From: Indolivaga macrotermitis
GTDB lineage: Bacteria > Bacteroidota > Bacteroidia > Bacteroidales > Dysgonomonadaceae
Direction of reading: 5' to 3'
Length of the DNA stretch: 64,000 nucleotides
Assembly (NCBI RefSeq): GCF_900128985.1
Contig: NZ_FQUC01000014.1
Location: 50,576-114,575 of the forward strand
Below the pieces are notes generated by a model. That model searched no databases. It was not told the origin of the DNA and saw nothing but the letters and a program-made list of their open reading frames with translations. Positions 34,181 to 43,065 of the stretch are shown here, piece after piece. The position numbers were made by a program, and so were the translations under genes. The stretch's first letter is position 1. Every line of letters begins with the position of its first letter.

Positions 34181-35572
34181 ATGGAAAATAAAGGCAAAAA
34201 AGAAATAAGCAGAAGAAGTTTTCTCAAAGTATTGGGAGCCGGTTCTGTTGCTGCTACAGCTGCATTATATGGATGCAAGTCTGATAATAAAGTTTCAGCA
34301 GAGGGGGGGACATTAGGAGAAGTTCCGACTGATAAAATGACTTACCGTACCACCCCTACCACAGGAGACAAAGTTTCTTTATTAGGATATGGTTGTATGC
34401 GTTATCCTTTGAGGAAAAACTCAAAAGGCGAAGAAGAGGTCGATCAGGATATTGTAAATGAACTGATTGATTATGCTATTGCACATGGTGTCAACTATTT
34501 TGATACATCTCCGGTATATGTGAGGGGGTGGTCCGAGGCAGCTACAGGTATTGCTTTGAGCCGGCACCCCCGCGATAAATATTTTATTGCGACCAAGTTG
34601 TCGAATATGAATAATAACCCGAATGTCCGTTCGTATGAAGGATCTTTGGCGATGTATAAAAAGTCGTTTAGCGAACTTAAGGTCGATTATATCGATTATT
34701 ATTTATTGCATACTGTCGGTAATGGAGGGATGGAAACTTTCGAAAACCGGTATATAGATAATAAAGTACTTGATTTTTTATTGAAAGAACGCGAAGCAGG
34801 CCGTGTACGTAATCTGGGATTCTCGTTTCATGGCGATATTGCTGTTTTTGATTATTTGCTGGCAAGCGATATCAAATGGGACTTTGTTCAGATACAGCTG
34901 AATTATGTCGATTGGAAACATGCGACCGGAAGTAATACGAATGCCGAATACTTGCTTACTGAACTGGAGAAGAAGAATATCCCGGCTGTAATTATGGAAC
35001 CTCTCTTAGGTGGACGTCTTTCGAGGGTACCTTCCCAGGCTTTGAATATAATGAAAGAGATACACCCCGAAGATAGTGCCGCACAATGGGCATTCCGTTA
35101 TGCTGGCACACCTGAAAGTGTTCTGACGGTATTGAGTGGCATGGTATACATGGAACATTTGCAGGAAAATATCCGGACATATTCTCCTCTGATTCCATTG
35201 CAAAAGAAAGAATATGAAGCTTTGGACAGGGTTACGGAAATCATGCTGAATGCCGACTATGTACAATGTACCGAATGCCAGTATTGCATGCCTTGTCCTT
35301 ACGGGCTTGATATTCCGGGAGTTTTCGGGCATTATAACCGTATTGTTAGTGCAGGAAATAAATTGAAAAGTTCGAAGGATGAAAATTATAAGAAGGCACG
35401 TACTGCATTTCTTGTCGGATATGACCGTAGTGTGCCAAAGCTTCGGCAGGCAAGTCATTGTATTGGTTGCGAGATTTGTAAACCTCACTGCCCGCAACGG
35501 ATCGATATACCAACCGAGATGAGGCGTATAGACTTTTATACCGAACAATTAAAACAAAAAATAGAATTTTAA
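34181..35572 (+). CDS. Tat-exported aldo/keto reductase with ferredoxin-type C-terminus
   Basis: 463 residues. N-terminal Tat signal ISRRSFLKVLGAGSV (Arg11-Arg12), then ALYGCK, which may be a lipobox. Residues ~50-330 are an aldo/keto reductase barrel with YGCMRYP and ANYFDTSP-like NYFDTSPVY. The C-terminal ~110 residues hold two [4Fe-4S] motifs, CTECQYCMPCPYGLDIP (~363) and CIGCEICKPHCPQRIDIP (~427). Such AKR-ferredoxin proteins are common in anaerobes; export by Tat fits a cofactor-loaded enzyme. Substrate unknown. Confidence 0.88.
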   Translation: MENKGKKEISRRSFLKVLGAGSVAATAALYGCKSDNKVSAEGGTLGEVPTDKMTYRTTPTTGDKVSLLGYGCMRYPLRKNSKGEEEVDQDIVNELIDYAIAHGVNYFDTSPVYVRGWSEAATGIALSRHPRDKYFIATKLSNMNNNPNVRSYEGSLAMYKKSFSELKVDYIDYYLLHTVGNGGMETFENRYIDNKVLDFLLKEREAGRVRNLGFSFHGDIAVFDYLLASDIKWDFVQIQLNYVDWKHATGSNTNAEYLLTELEKKNIPAVIMEPLLGGRLSRVPSQALNIMKEIHPEDSAAQWAFRYAGTPESVLTVLSGMVYMEHLQENIRTYSPLIPLQKKEYEALDRVTEIMLNADYVQCTECQYCMPCPYGLDIPGVFGHYNRIVSAGNKLKSSKDENYKKARTAFLVGYDRSVPKLRQASHCIGCEICKPHCPQRIDIPTEMRRIDFYTEQLKQKIEF

Positions 35573-35579
35573 GGAGTAG

Positions 35580-36005
35580 ATGGAAAAAATAATAACGGTA
35601 TTACATGATGGAAATTATTCCTGTGTAGTCGAAAACAGTAATGGTATACATACTTTTTCGCAACGGGGAGTAGCTGATTTATACAATATGGTGAAGAATC
35701 AGCCCAGATTTTTGAACGGAGCGTCTATCGCAGATAAAGTTGTAGGTAAAGGTGCTGCTACGTTGATGATTTTAGGAGGTATAAAAGAATTGTATGCTGA
35801 TGTGATAAGCCATCCGGCTTTAGCCTTATTGCAGGAGAACGGGATTGAACCGGAATTTGAGACCGTAGTACCTTTTATCGAAAACAGGGATAAGTCGGAT
35901 TGGTGTCCTCTGGAAAAGATTTGTTACGAAGAATCGTCACCGGATGCTATTTTGCCTTTAATTGAGGAATTCATTAATAGGATGAGAAAGCTACAAAATA
36001 CATAA
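35580..36005 (+). CDS. DUF1893 family protein
   Basis: 141 residues, cytoplasmic. The N-terminal ~110 residues (CVVENSNGIHTFSQRGVADLY, DKVVGKGAATLMILGGIKELYADVIS) match DUF1893, a deaminase-like fold whose function is unknown. Cysteines in NRDKSDWCPLEKICYEE near the C-terminus may bind metal. It starts 8 bases after the AKR gene and is in the same operon; several Bacteroidota redox clusters of this type include it. Confidence 0.8.
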   Translation: MEKIITVLHDGNYSCVVENSNGIHTFSQRGVADLYNMVKNQPRFLNGASIADKVVGKGAATLMILGGIKELYADVISHPALALLQENGIEPEFETVVPFIENRDKSDWCPLEKICYEESSPDAILPLIEEFINRMRKLQNT

Positions 36006-36041
36006 GATCATATTTGTCGAAAATTAAAATACAATCATATA

Positions 36042-36554
36042 ATGGAATCAACTACATTAAAACTTTATTCTTTGAATTATAAAGAACTGAGAACTTATCT
36101 AGTGGCATCGGCTTTTGTTCTGGGGAATATTATTCTTCCACAGATTTGCCACTTAATTCCGAATGGAGGTTTGATACTGCTTCCGATCTATTTTTTTACT
36201 TTGATAGGGGCGTATAAATATGGGTGGAAAGTAGGTTTACTTACGGCGATATTGTCTCCGTCAGTTAATTTTCTTTTGTTCAGTATGCCTCCGTTGGCAG
36301 TGTTGCCTGCTATATTGTTAAAATCGGTTCTTTTAGCAGGTTTTGCAGGATTAGCCGCAAAATATTTCAAGAAAATATCTGTCCTTATATTGTTGGCTGT
36401 TGTTTTGTCCTATCAGGTTTTAGGAACATTGGGCGAATGGCTTTTGAACGGGAACTTTATTCTTGCCATTCAGGATTTCCGTCTGGCAATTCCCGGAATG
36501 TTGTTGCAAATATTCGGAGGGTACTTATTTATTAAACATTTAATTAAAAATTGA
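36042..36554 (+). CDS. ECF-transporter S-component-like membrane protein
   Basis: 170 residues with five or six hydrophobic segments, resembling the substrate-binding (S) subunit of energy-coupling factor transporters or related small membrane proteins. No ATPase or T subunit lies in the window, so it would have to use shared ECF modules or act alone. It precedes tatA by one base. The substrate, perhaps a cofactor needed by the operon enzymes, is inference. Confidence 0.65.
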   Translation: MESTTLKLYSLNYKELRTYLVASAFVLGNIILPQICHLIPNGGLILLPIYFFTLIGAYKYGWKVGLLTAILSPSVNFLLFSMPPLAVLPAILLKSVLLAGFAGLAAKYFKKISVLILLAVVLSYQVLGTLGEWLLNGNFILAIQDFRLAIPGMLLQIFGGYLFIKHLIKN

Positions 36555-36555
36555 T

Positions 36556-36777
36556 ATGGAAAGTCTACTATTGATAGGGGGGCTTGGCTTACAGGAGATT
36601 CTTCTTATTGCATTGATTATTCTGTTGTTTTTTGGTGGAAAGAAAATTCCCGAATTAATGAAAGGGCTTGGTAAAGGAGTGAAAAGTTTTAAAGACGGGT
36701 TGAATGAAGTTGAAAAAGACAATAAGCCATCCGGACAGTCCGAAACTTCTCTGGATAAGGAAACAGAAGAAAAATAA
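36556..36777 (+). CDS. tatA: TatA twin-arginine translocase subunit
   Basis: 73 residues: one N-terminal transmembrane helix ([16 protein letters not shown]), the hinge motif [16 protein letters not shown], an amphipathic helix and a charged disordered tail. Builds the Tat protein-conducting pore for folded, cofactor-bearing proteins. It follows the ECF-S-like gene and precedes tatC. There is no tatB nearby, so a minimal TatAC system is implied. Confidence 0.93.
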   Translation: MESLLLIGGLGLQEILLIALIILLFFGGKKIPELMKGLGKGVKSFKDGLNEVEKDNKPSGQSETSLDKETEEK

Positions 36778-36785
36778 GATTGTAT

Positions 36786-37583
36786 ATGTCGACCAAAACC
36801 CTCACATTTTGGGAACATTTAGATGAATTGAGGGCTTCTTTAATAAGGATTGTTATAGTAACTGTAATATTCGGTTTTATTGCATTCTTTTTTAAAGATT
36901 ACCTTTTCAGTCTTGTTCTGGCTCCTAAAAATGAGAGCTTTGTTACTTATACCATATTTCGGGATATAAGTAATTTCTTCTTGTCGTCAGGAAATGAAGG
37001 TGAAGCATTTTCTGTGCAATTAATTAATACCGGTCTTGCCGAGCAATTTGTTATACATATGAAAGTTGCTATGTATGCAGGACTCTTGTGCGCATCACCT
37101 TATATCCTATATTTGTTATTTAGGTTTGTAGCCCCTGCCTTATATAGTAATGAGAAAAGATATGCTTTTAGAGTTGTTTTAGGTGGGTATATAATGTTTT
37201 TGTTGGGTGTGTTACTCAATTATTTTCTTATATTTCCATTAACATTCCGGTTTTTAGGGACATATCAGGTGAGTACCGAAGTTGTTAATATGATATCGCT
37301 GCATTCTTATGTAGACACATTAATGATGCTGAGCTTAATGATGGGGTTGGTATTTGAGATCCCTATTTTATGCTGGTTATTTGCTAAGTTTGGTTTTCTC
37401 TCTGCTCCTTTTATGAGAAAATACCGGAGGCATGCAATCGTAATTTTGTTGGTAATTTCTGCTGTAATAACACCTACTACCGATATTTTCACACTGCTAC
37501 TAGTGGCAATGCCAATGTATTTGTTATACGAGATAAGTATTCTGATTGTGATGCGTTGTAATAAAATCGAAGAAGTATTGTAG
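36786..37583 (+). CDS. tatC: TatC twin-arginine translocase subunit
   Basis: 265 residues from the ATG at 36786, chosen over an in-frame TTG at 36780. Six transmembrane segments with the N-terminal motif TFWEHLDELRASLIR characteristic of TatC and the conserved central part from ~150-230. It receives twin-arginine signals and recruits TatA. Its operon also contains two twin-arginine proteins (genes at 32624 and 34181), its likely clients. It is the last gene of the cluster, five bases before the facing DUF4304 gene. Confidence 0.93.
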   Translation: MSTKTLTFWEHLDELRASLIRIVIVTVIFGFIAFFFKDYLFSLVLAPKNESFVTYTIFRDISNFFLSSGNEGEAFSVQLINTGLAEQFVIHMKVAMYAGLLCASPYILYLLFRFVAPALYSNEKRYAFRVVLGGYIMFLLGVLLNYFLIFPLTFRFLGTYQVSTEVVNMISLHSYVDTLMMLSLMMGLVFEIPILCWLFAKFGFLSAPFMRKYRRHAIVILLVISAVITPTTDIFTLLLVAMPMYLLYEISILIVMRCNKIEEVL

Positions 37584-37587
37584 ATTC

Positions 37588-38055
37588 CTATTTAGTATAA
37601 TCGTGTTGTTCATTTATATACCCGTTGTCCCAATATTCTTTCATTAGATCGAATTTGGAGAGAACATCTTTACATACTTTTAGATATATATTTCCGAATC
37701 CTAAAAGGTGTTTTTTGTCGTATCTGAACCAATCTTCAGTTAGGCTGCTATTAGTTTTCATATTTGATTGAATCCGTTTTCTTGTATATAGATCATGAGC
37801 AGTCAGTCTTTTTACCGGGATTCGATCCTCCCACAGTAATGTAGTTTTATCAACGATGCAATTAGCTATTTCTATAACAAAGCCTCCTCCATGTAAATCA
37901 AACTGAAAAGTCAATAGGTTAACTTTGGTACCTGTTATTCGCCTGAAATGAGGGAATGAACCTCTGAAATCTAAAAGTCGTAACTGAGGTATTACGTAGT
38001 CTTTCAGATAAATATCCATCGTTTTTCTGTCCGTATTATTCATATCCCCAAACAT
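37588..38055 (-). CDS. DUF4304-like protein
   Basis: 155 residues, cytoplasmic. Pattern RLLDFRGSFPHFRRITGTKVNLLTFQFD..., followed by HGGGFVIEIANC, resembles DUF4304, a family with no known role found near toxin-immunity and in many Bacteroidota genomes. The start is set at 38055 with no better alternative. Isolated leftward gene convergent with tatC. The family call is moderately sure. Confidence 0.6.
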   Translation of the reverse strand: MFGDMNNTDRKTMDIYLKDYVIPQLRLLDFRGSFPHFRRITGTKVNLLTFQFDLHGGGFVIEIANCIVDKTTLLWEDRIPVKRLTAHDLYTRKRIQSNMKTNSSLTEDWFRYDKKHLLGFGNIYLKVCKDVLSKFDLMKEYWDNGYINEQHDYTK

Positions 38056-38375
38056 ATAAAAAATAGTTTGTTCTTAACCCTTTTTTGATGCAGAATGGTG
38101 ATTGATAGAAGAGAAAAAGTATAAAAAATGACGGAAATTCCATCCTTTTTTCCTTTCTCGGTGCTAATAAATCCTTTTTCTTAACAATTCTGCCATATGT
38201 CGATAGAATAACCCTGTCTGTCGAAAATATTTTATATAAAAATCGCTCCTGTTTATATTTGAAATAAGAAAGAATTGGAAGTCGGACTCAATACTGGGTT
38301 CCGTTTCGAATTATGTTGAATTTGTAAAACAATAGGTTGGTCTGATTTGTTGAAACTCAAATATAAATAAGAGGT
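38056..38375. promoter_or_regulatory. 320 bp intergenic region before the efflux operon
   Basis: AT-rich with no ORF. TATATTTG at 38254-38261 is a -7 box, about 115 bases before the tolC-like start; no good TTG lies 19-21 bases upstream. The long leader and absence of other features suggest control of the operon here. Confidence 0.4.
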
Positions 38376-39689
38376 ATGAAGGTTTGGTATAAATTAGTTG
38401 TACTGGTTATCATCGCTTTATCGGGCAATCTTTCAGCTCAGGAAAAATGGACACTGCGCGATTGCATTGAGTATGCCAGGCAAGAGAATATTCAAGTAAA
38501 AAAATCCCGCATAACTACGGCTAGTTCGGATGTAGACCTGAATCAGGCCAAGGCTGAGCTTTTCCCGAGCCTAAGCGGAAGTGTTTCGCAGAGTTACAGC
38601 CATGCAAAAGATGCGGCTAATGACTACAAGTACAAAGGGCTTTTCAATGGCCAATATGGAATAAATGCAAGCTGGACGGTTTTTAATGGAAATAAAAACC
38701 GGAATAATATTAAGCAAGCGGCTTTACAAAAAGAGTCTGATGCACTCACTTCAGAACAGCAGCAGAATGATATAGAGATATCGATTACCCAAACTTATCT
38801 GCAATTGTTATATGCTCGTGAGTCTATAAAGAATAACGAGAATATAGTTGCTTCGTCCGAGGCTCAGTTGAAACAGACAAAAGATTTTTTGGATGCAGGC
38901 AGTATCACACGTGCAGAGTATGCACAGGTCGAATCTCAATACAGTTCTGATAAATATAATCTAGTATTGGCTCAAAACTCGTACGATAGCTATTTTCTGC
39001 AACTTAAGCAGTTATTGGAATTTGGTATAAATGAAGAGTTAGCGCTCGATTTTCCCGAGGTGAATGACAGTGAAATAGAAGCTTTAATTCCCTCTAAATA
39101 TGAAGTATATCAGACCGCATTGCAAATAATGCCCGAGATAAAGAATAATAAGCTGGGAATTGATATTGCGGAAGTTTCCAAATCGTCGGCAAAGGCTGGT
39201 TATATCCCAACTATATCGCTCAACGGAAGTATTGGTACAAGTAATATTTGGAACAGTGGTTATCCTGCTTTCACAACTCAGATTAACAGGGGATTCAATC
39301 AATATATCGGGCTGTCAGTCAGTGTACCTATTTTTGATAATCGCACTAATAAATCGAATGTAGAAAGGGCCAACCTCCAGATACAAACTGCCGAATTAAA
39401 TTATACTCAAGCACAAAAGGATCTTCTAAGCACTGTCGAAAGCCTGTATCTGGATGCTGTATCAGGGCAAAGTAAGTATAGTGCAGCTAAAGACAAACTT
39501 ACATCATCGGAACTTAGTTATACTTTGGTGAAGGAGCAATATGCTCTGGGAATGCGCAATACGGTAGAGTTGACTACCGAACAGAATAATTATGCAAATG
39601 CTTTGCAGGAACTGCTGCAAGCTAAGTATTCGGCTTTATTGAGCCTTAAATTACTGAACTTCTATCAAGGGAAAGAAATAACAATGTAA
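38376..39689 (+). CDS. TolC-family outer membrane efflux protein
   Basis: 437 residues with a Sec signal ending LSAQ. Two OEP (TolC-type) repeats with the coiled-coil helices ALTSEQQQNDIEISITQTYLQLLYARE and ELSYTLVKEQYALGMRNTVELTTEQNNY, the usual tip regions. Forms a trimeric outer membrane channel. First gene of an operon with the adaptor and MacB-type ATPase and permease (gaps of 64, 53 and 3 bases), so the set is a complete tripartite exporter. Confidence 0.92.
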   Translation: MKVWYKLVVLVIIALSGNLSAQEKWTLRDCIEYARQENIQVKKSRITTASSDVDLNQAKAELFPSLSGSVSQSYSHAKDAANDYKYKGLFNGQYGINASWTVFNGNKNRNNIKQAALQKESDALTSEQQQNDIEISITQTYLQLLYARESIKNNENIVASSEAQLKQTKDFLDAGSITRAEYAQVESQYSSDKYNLVLAQNSYDSYFLQLKQLLEFGINEELALDFPEVNDSEIEALIPSKYEVYQTALQIMPEIKNNKLGIDIAEVSKSSAKAGYIPTISLNGSIGTSNIWNSGYPAFTTQINRGFNQYIGLSVSVPIFDNRTNKSNVERANLQIQTAELNYTQAQKDLLSTVESLYLDAVSGQSKYSAAKDKLTSSELSYTLVKEQYALGMRNTVELTTEQNNYANALQELLQAKYSALLSLKLLNFYQGKEITM

Positions 39690-39753
39690 AGAAGCCCTCA
39701 GGCTTTTATTATTCGACTAACATAATATCTTTTACTTATAATATACTTTGGAA

Positions 39754-40947
39754 ATGAATAAAGGAAATAAAAAATATCTGATCATAGGAGGGGTAATTCT
39801 TCTCACTGTATTGGCGTTTTTCTTTTGGCCGAAAGGAGATAAGAGTTCTTATGCACTGGTAACAGAGCCGGTAAAAAAAGGAGACCTTACTACTGCTGTT
39901 ACAGCAACAGGTACAGTAGAACCAATAACACTGGTTGAAGTAGGTACGCAGGTTTCAGGTGTAATCTCTAAAATTTATGTAGATTATAATTCTGAAGTAA
40001 AAGCAGGTCAGGTGTTAGCCGAACTGGATAAGCGCATGTTAACATCGGAGCTTGAAACAGCTCAGGCTACATTGCAATCCAAAAAGGTGGAACTTGATCA
40101 GCAACAACGGACATATAACCGTAATAAAGGATTGTGGGAGAAACAAGCAATAAGTAAAGCTGATTGGGAAGCCGTAGAAACAGCATACGAGACAGCTAAA
40201 TTAGCGGTGTCTTCTTCTCAGGCTGCGGTTTTCAAAGCCCAGACAAATCTTGGTTATGCAACCATTGTATCTACCATTGATGGGGTAGTTGTATCACGAG
40301 CTGTAGAAGAAGGACAAACGGTTGCTGCTTCGTTCAGTACTCCGACTTTGTTTACTATTGCTAATGACTTGACAAAGATGCGTGTTATAGCCAATGTTGA
40401 TGAAGCTGATATAGGTCAGGTAGCCGAAGATCAAAGAGTAATGTTTACTGTGGATGCTTATCCGAATGACGAGTTTCAGGGTAAAGTTGTACAGGTTAGA
40501 CTCGAAGCTACGACTACATCTAATGTGGTTACTTATGAAGTGGTTATTGATGCACCTAATCCCGATCTCAAACTAAAACCCGGCTTAACTGCCAATGTTA
40601 ATATATATACGTTGGAAGAAAACAATGTACTTATTATGCCTGCTAAGGCCTTACGATTTGTTCCTGATCCCGAATTAATGAGTCAGGTAAAAGATATCGA
40701 AGTAGAACAAAGTACCGAGAATGCGGCAACGGGTAAAAAATCGGTTTGGGTTAAGTCTGGTAATAAGATAAACCAACGCACTATTACTATAGGTACAAGT
40801 GACGGAATCAATATTCAGATACTGGGAGGTTTGGAAGAAGGTGCTGAAGTTGTTACCGGTATTACCGAACATTCGCCGAAAGCTCCCGTAAATGAGGCCA
40901 ATGGTGAATCGAGTCCTTTTATGCCAAAACGTCCGGGGAAAAAATAA
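39754..40947 (+). CDS. MacA-type periplasmic adaptor (HlyD family)
   Basis: 397 residues from the ATG at 39754 (a TTG at 39748 is in frame but unlikely). N-terminal membrane anchor (YLIIGGVILLTVLAFFFW), lipoyl/biotinyl half-domains (VTATGTVEPITLVEVGTQVSG and GYATIVSTIDGVVVSRAVEEGQT), a helical hairpin (~95-160) and a C-terminal barrel domain. Bridges the MacB-type permease and the TolC-like channel. Gly/Pro/Ser-rich tail ends PKRPGKK. Confidence 0.9.
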   Translation: MNKGNKKYLIIGGVILLTVLAFFFWPKGDKSSYALVTEPVKKGDLTTAVTATGTVEPITLVEVGTQVSGVISKIYVDYNSEVKAGQVLAELDKRMLTSELETAQATLQSKKVELDQQQRTYNRNKGLWEKQAISKADWEAVETAYETAKLAVSSSQAAVFKAQTNLGYATIVSTIDGVVVSRAVEEGQTVAASFSTPTLFTIANDLTKMRVIANVDEADIGQVAEDQRVMFTVDAYPNDEFQGKVVQVRLEATTTSNVVTYEVVIDAPNPDLKLKPGLTANVNIYTLEENNVLIMPAKALRFVPDPELMSQVKDIEVEQSTENAATGKKSVWVKSGNKINQRTITIGTSDGINIQILGGLEEGAEVVTGITEHSPKAPVNEANGESSPFMPKRPGKK

Positions 40948-41000
40948 AGGACAGATATACAGGTATAAAAAGATTTAATCAAACAATGAACCATTAGGTT

Positions 41001-41759
41001 ATGAATACAGGACAAAAAAGAGAAATCATAAAAGTCGAAGATATAAAGCGCGATTATGTTGTAGGAGAAGAAGTTGTACATGCTTTGCGTGGTGTTAGCT
41101 TTACAATATATGAAGGTGAATTTGTGACTATTATGGGTACCAGTGGTTCCGGAAAGTCAACACTGTTAAATGTTATAGGGTGTCTGGATACTCCTACTGC
41201 CGGAGAGTATTATCTGGATGGCATATCCGTTCGTAAGATGGGTAAGAATGAGAGGGCAACACTGCGTAACCGCAAGATTGGTTTTATTTTTCAATCATAT
41301 AATCTGTTAGCTAAAACAACGGCAGTCGAAAATGTGGAACTTCCGCTGATGTACAATCCCACTATCTCGGCTAAAGAGAGACATTCGAGAGCAATAAAGG
41401 CATTGACGGATGTAGGGTTGGGCGACCGGTTGAATCATAAGTCCAACCAGATGTCAGGAGGGCAACAGCAACGTGTGGCTATTGCACGGGCGCTGGTAAA
41501 TGAACCGGTTATAATACTTGCCGATGAAGCTACCGGAAATCTGGATACACGGACATCGTTCGAAATTCTGACATTGATGCAGAAACTTCATCAGGAGGAA
41601 CATCGTACAATTATTTTCGTAACCCACAATCCTGAACTGGCTCATTTCAGTAGCCGTAATATTGTTATAAGTGACGGACGGATAAAATCTGACACATACA
41701 ATGACGAGATTAAACTGGCACGCGAAGTATTGGAAACTCTACCAAAAGAGGAGGCATAA
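41001..41759 (+). CDS. MacB/LolD-type ABC transporter ATPase
   Basis: 252 residues. Walker [11 protein letters not shown]-loop FQSYNLL, signature [15 protein letters not shown], Walker [13 protein letters not shown] and H-loop VTHNPELA. Supplies the energy for the tripartite exporter with the permease encoded three bases downstream. In other bacteria MacB is one ATPase-permease protein; here the two halves are separate genes, as is common in Bacteroidota. Confidence 0.93.
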   Translation: MNTGQKREIIKVEDIKRDYVVGEEVVHALRGVSFTIYEGEFVTIMGTSGSGKSTLLNVIGCLDTPTAGEYYLDGISVRKMGKNERATLRNRKIGFIFQSYNLLAKTTAVENVELPLMYNPTISAKERHSRAIKALTDVGLGDRLNHKSNQMSGGQQQRVAIARALVNEPVIILADEATGNLDTRTSFEILTLMQKLHQEEHRTIIFVTHNPELAHFSSRNIVISDGRIKSDTYNDEIKLAREVLETLPKEEA

Positions 41760-41762
41760 TCT

Positions 41763-42983
41763 ATGAATATAGTCAACTTATTTAAAATAGCATTGCGTGC
41801 ACTGAATGGAAATAAATTCAGGGGATTTCTGACCATGCTCGGTATCATTATCGGGGTAGCGGCGGTAATTGCGATGCTTGCTATCGGACAAGGCTCGAAA
41901 AAAAGTATACAGGATCAGATATCGACCATGGGTTCGAATATGATTAATGTTCGTCCCGGAACCGGACAGTTCGGAGGGGTACGCCAAAGTTCCAGCAGTA
42001 TGCAAACTCTAAAACTCGAAGATTATGAAGCGATCGAAAGCCAGGGTGAGTACATCAGTGCTGCTACTCCGGAAGTATCTTCGTCGGGACAGGTTATTTT
42101 TGGAGCGAACAATGCACCGACTACAGTTTACGGAGTAAATCCTTCTTACCTGGATATTCGGAAATATACTGTCAGTGAAGGTAGTATGTTTACTGAGGCT
42201 GATGTGAAAGCTTCTACCAAAGTTTGTGTAATCGGACAGACTGTTGTAGAGAATTTATTTACCAACGGTGAAGATCCGATCGGGCAAACAATCCGTTTCA
42301 ATAAAATACCGATGAAGGTAATCGGTATATTGACTTCCAAGGGCGATAATACTATGGGGATGGATCAGGATGACTTGGTACTTGCTCCGTATACAACTGT
42401 GCAGAAGCGTATACTTGCTATTACCTATATTCATTCTATTGCTGTTTCGGCAATAAGCGAAGGGGCAACCGAAGATGCTATTGCCAGTATAGAGGAAATA
42501 TTACGCCAACGGCACAAGATAGGGATAGGGCAGGAAGACGACTTCAATGTGAGATCACAAAAGGAACTTATATCCATGATGAGTTCGACAACCGATATGA
42601 TGACCGTTCTCTTGGCTTGTATCGCAGGAATTTCACTCTTTGTAGGTGGTATCGGTATTATGAATATCATGTATGTTTCGGTAACCGAGCGTACCCGCGA
42701 GATCGGGTTGCGTATGTCTATCGGGGCTAAGGGTGTCGATATACTGATGCAATTCCTGATAGAAGCTATTCTGCTCAGTGTTACCGGAGGTATTATCGGC
42801 GTAATATTGGGGATAAGCAGCGCATATGTAGTAAAGAATGTACTGATGTGGCCTATTGATATACAGCCTTATACAATATTCCTTTCTTTTGCAGTATGTT
42901 CTGCTACCGGAATATTCTTTGGATGGTACCCTGCCAAGAAGGCTTCGGATCTGGATCCTATAGAAGCCCTTAGATATGAATAA
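41763..42983 (+). CDS. MacB-type FtsX-family permease
   Basis: 406 residues. One N-terminal helix (~20-42), a large periplasmic domain (MacB_PCD, ~45-270) and three C-terminal helices with the FtsX motifs SLFVGGIGIMNIMYVSVTERTREIGLRMSIGA (around residue 290-320). Works with the preceding ATPase to drive periplasmic substrate export; macrolides, peptides and heme precursors are known for relatives. Ends in the strong bidirectional terminator that follows. Confidence 0.92.
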   Translation: MNIVNLFKIALRALNGNKFRGFLTMLGIIIGVAAVIAMLAIGQGSKKSIQDQISTMGSNMINVRPGTGQFGGVRQSSSSMQTLKLEDYEAIESQGEYISAATPEVSSSGQVIFGANNAPTTVYGVNPSYLDIRKYTVSEGSMFTEADVKASTKVCVIGQTVVENLFTNGEDPIGQTIRFNKIPMKVIGILTSKGDNTMGMDQDDLVLAPYTTVQKRILAITYIHSIAVSAISEGATEDAIASIEEILRQRHKIGIGQEDDFNVRSQKELISMMSSTTDMMTVLLACIAGISLFVGGIGIMNIMYVSVTERTREIGLRMSIGAKGVDILMQFLIEAILLSVTGGIIGVILGISSAYVVKNVLMWPIDIQPYTIFLSFAVCSATGIFFGWYPAKKASDLDPIEALRYE

Positions 42984-43000
42984 ACAGGGATAATGATATA

Positions 43001-43046
43001 AAACGAGAAAGAGTCAGGTTTAAACCTGACTCTTTCTCGTTTTTAT
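43001..43046. terminator. perfect bidirectional terminator
   Basis: AAACGAGAAAGAGTCAGG pairs completely with its complement across TTTAAA (43001-43042) and has an A run before and T run after. It serves both the efflux operon and the facing S9 peptidase gene. Confidence 0.85.
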
Positions 43047-43065
43047 GAAATAAATTAACAGCTTA

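Noticed and set aside
35006..35548. A 180-codon minus-strand frame inside the Tat-exported reductase.
   Set aside because: The plus-strand protein has a clear Tat signal, barrel and Fe-S motifs; the antisense frame has no domain and a poor composition.
36780..36785. TTG as the start of the tatC gene.
   Set aside because: An ATG two codons downstream gives the expected TatC N-terminus; TTG starts are rare here.
39748..39753. TTG start for the MacA-type adaptor.
   Set aside because: The ATG at 39754 begins directly before the membrane anchor and is standard.
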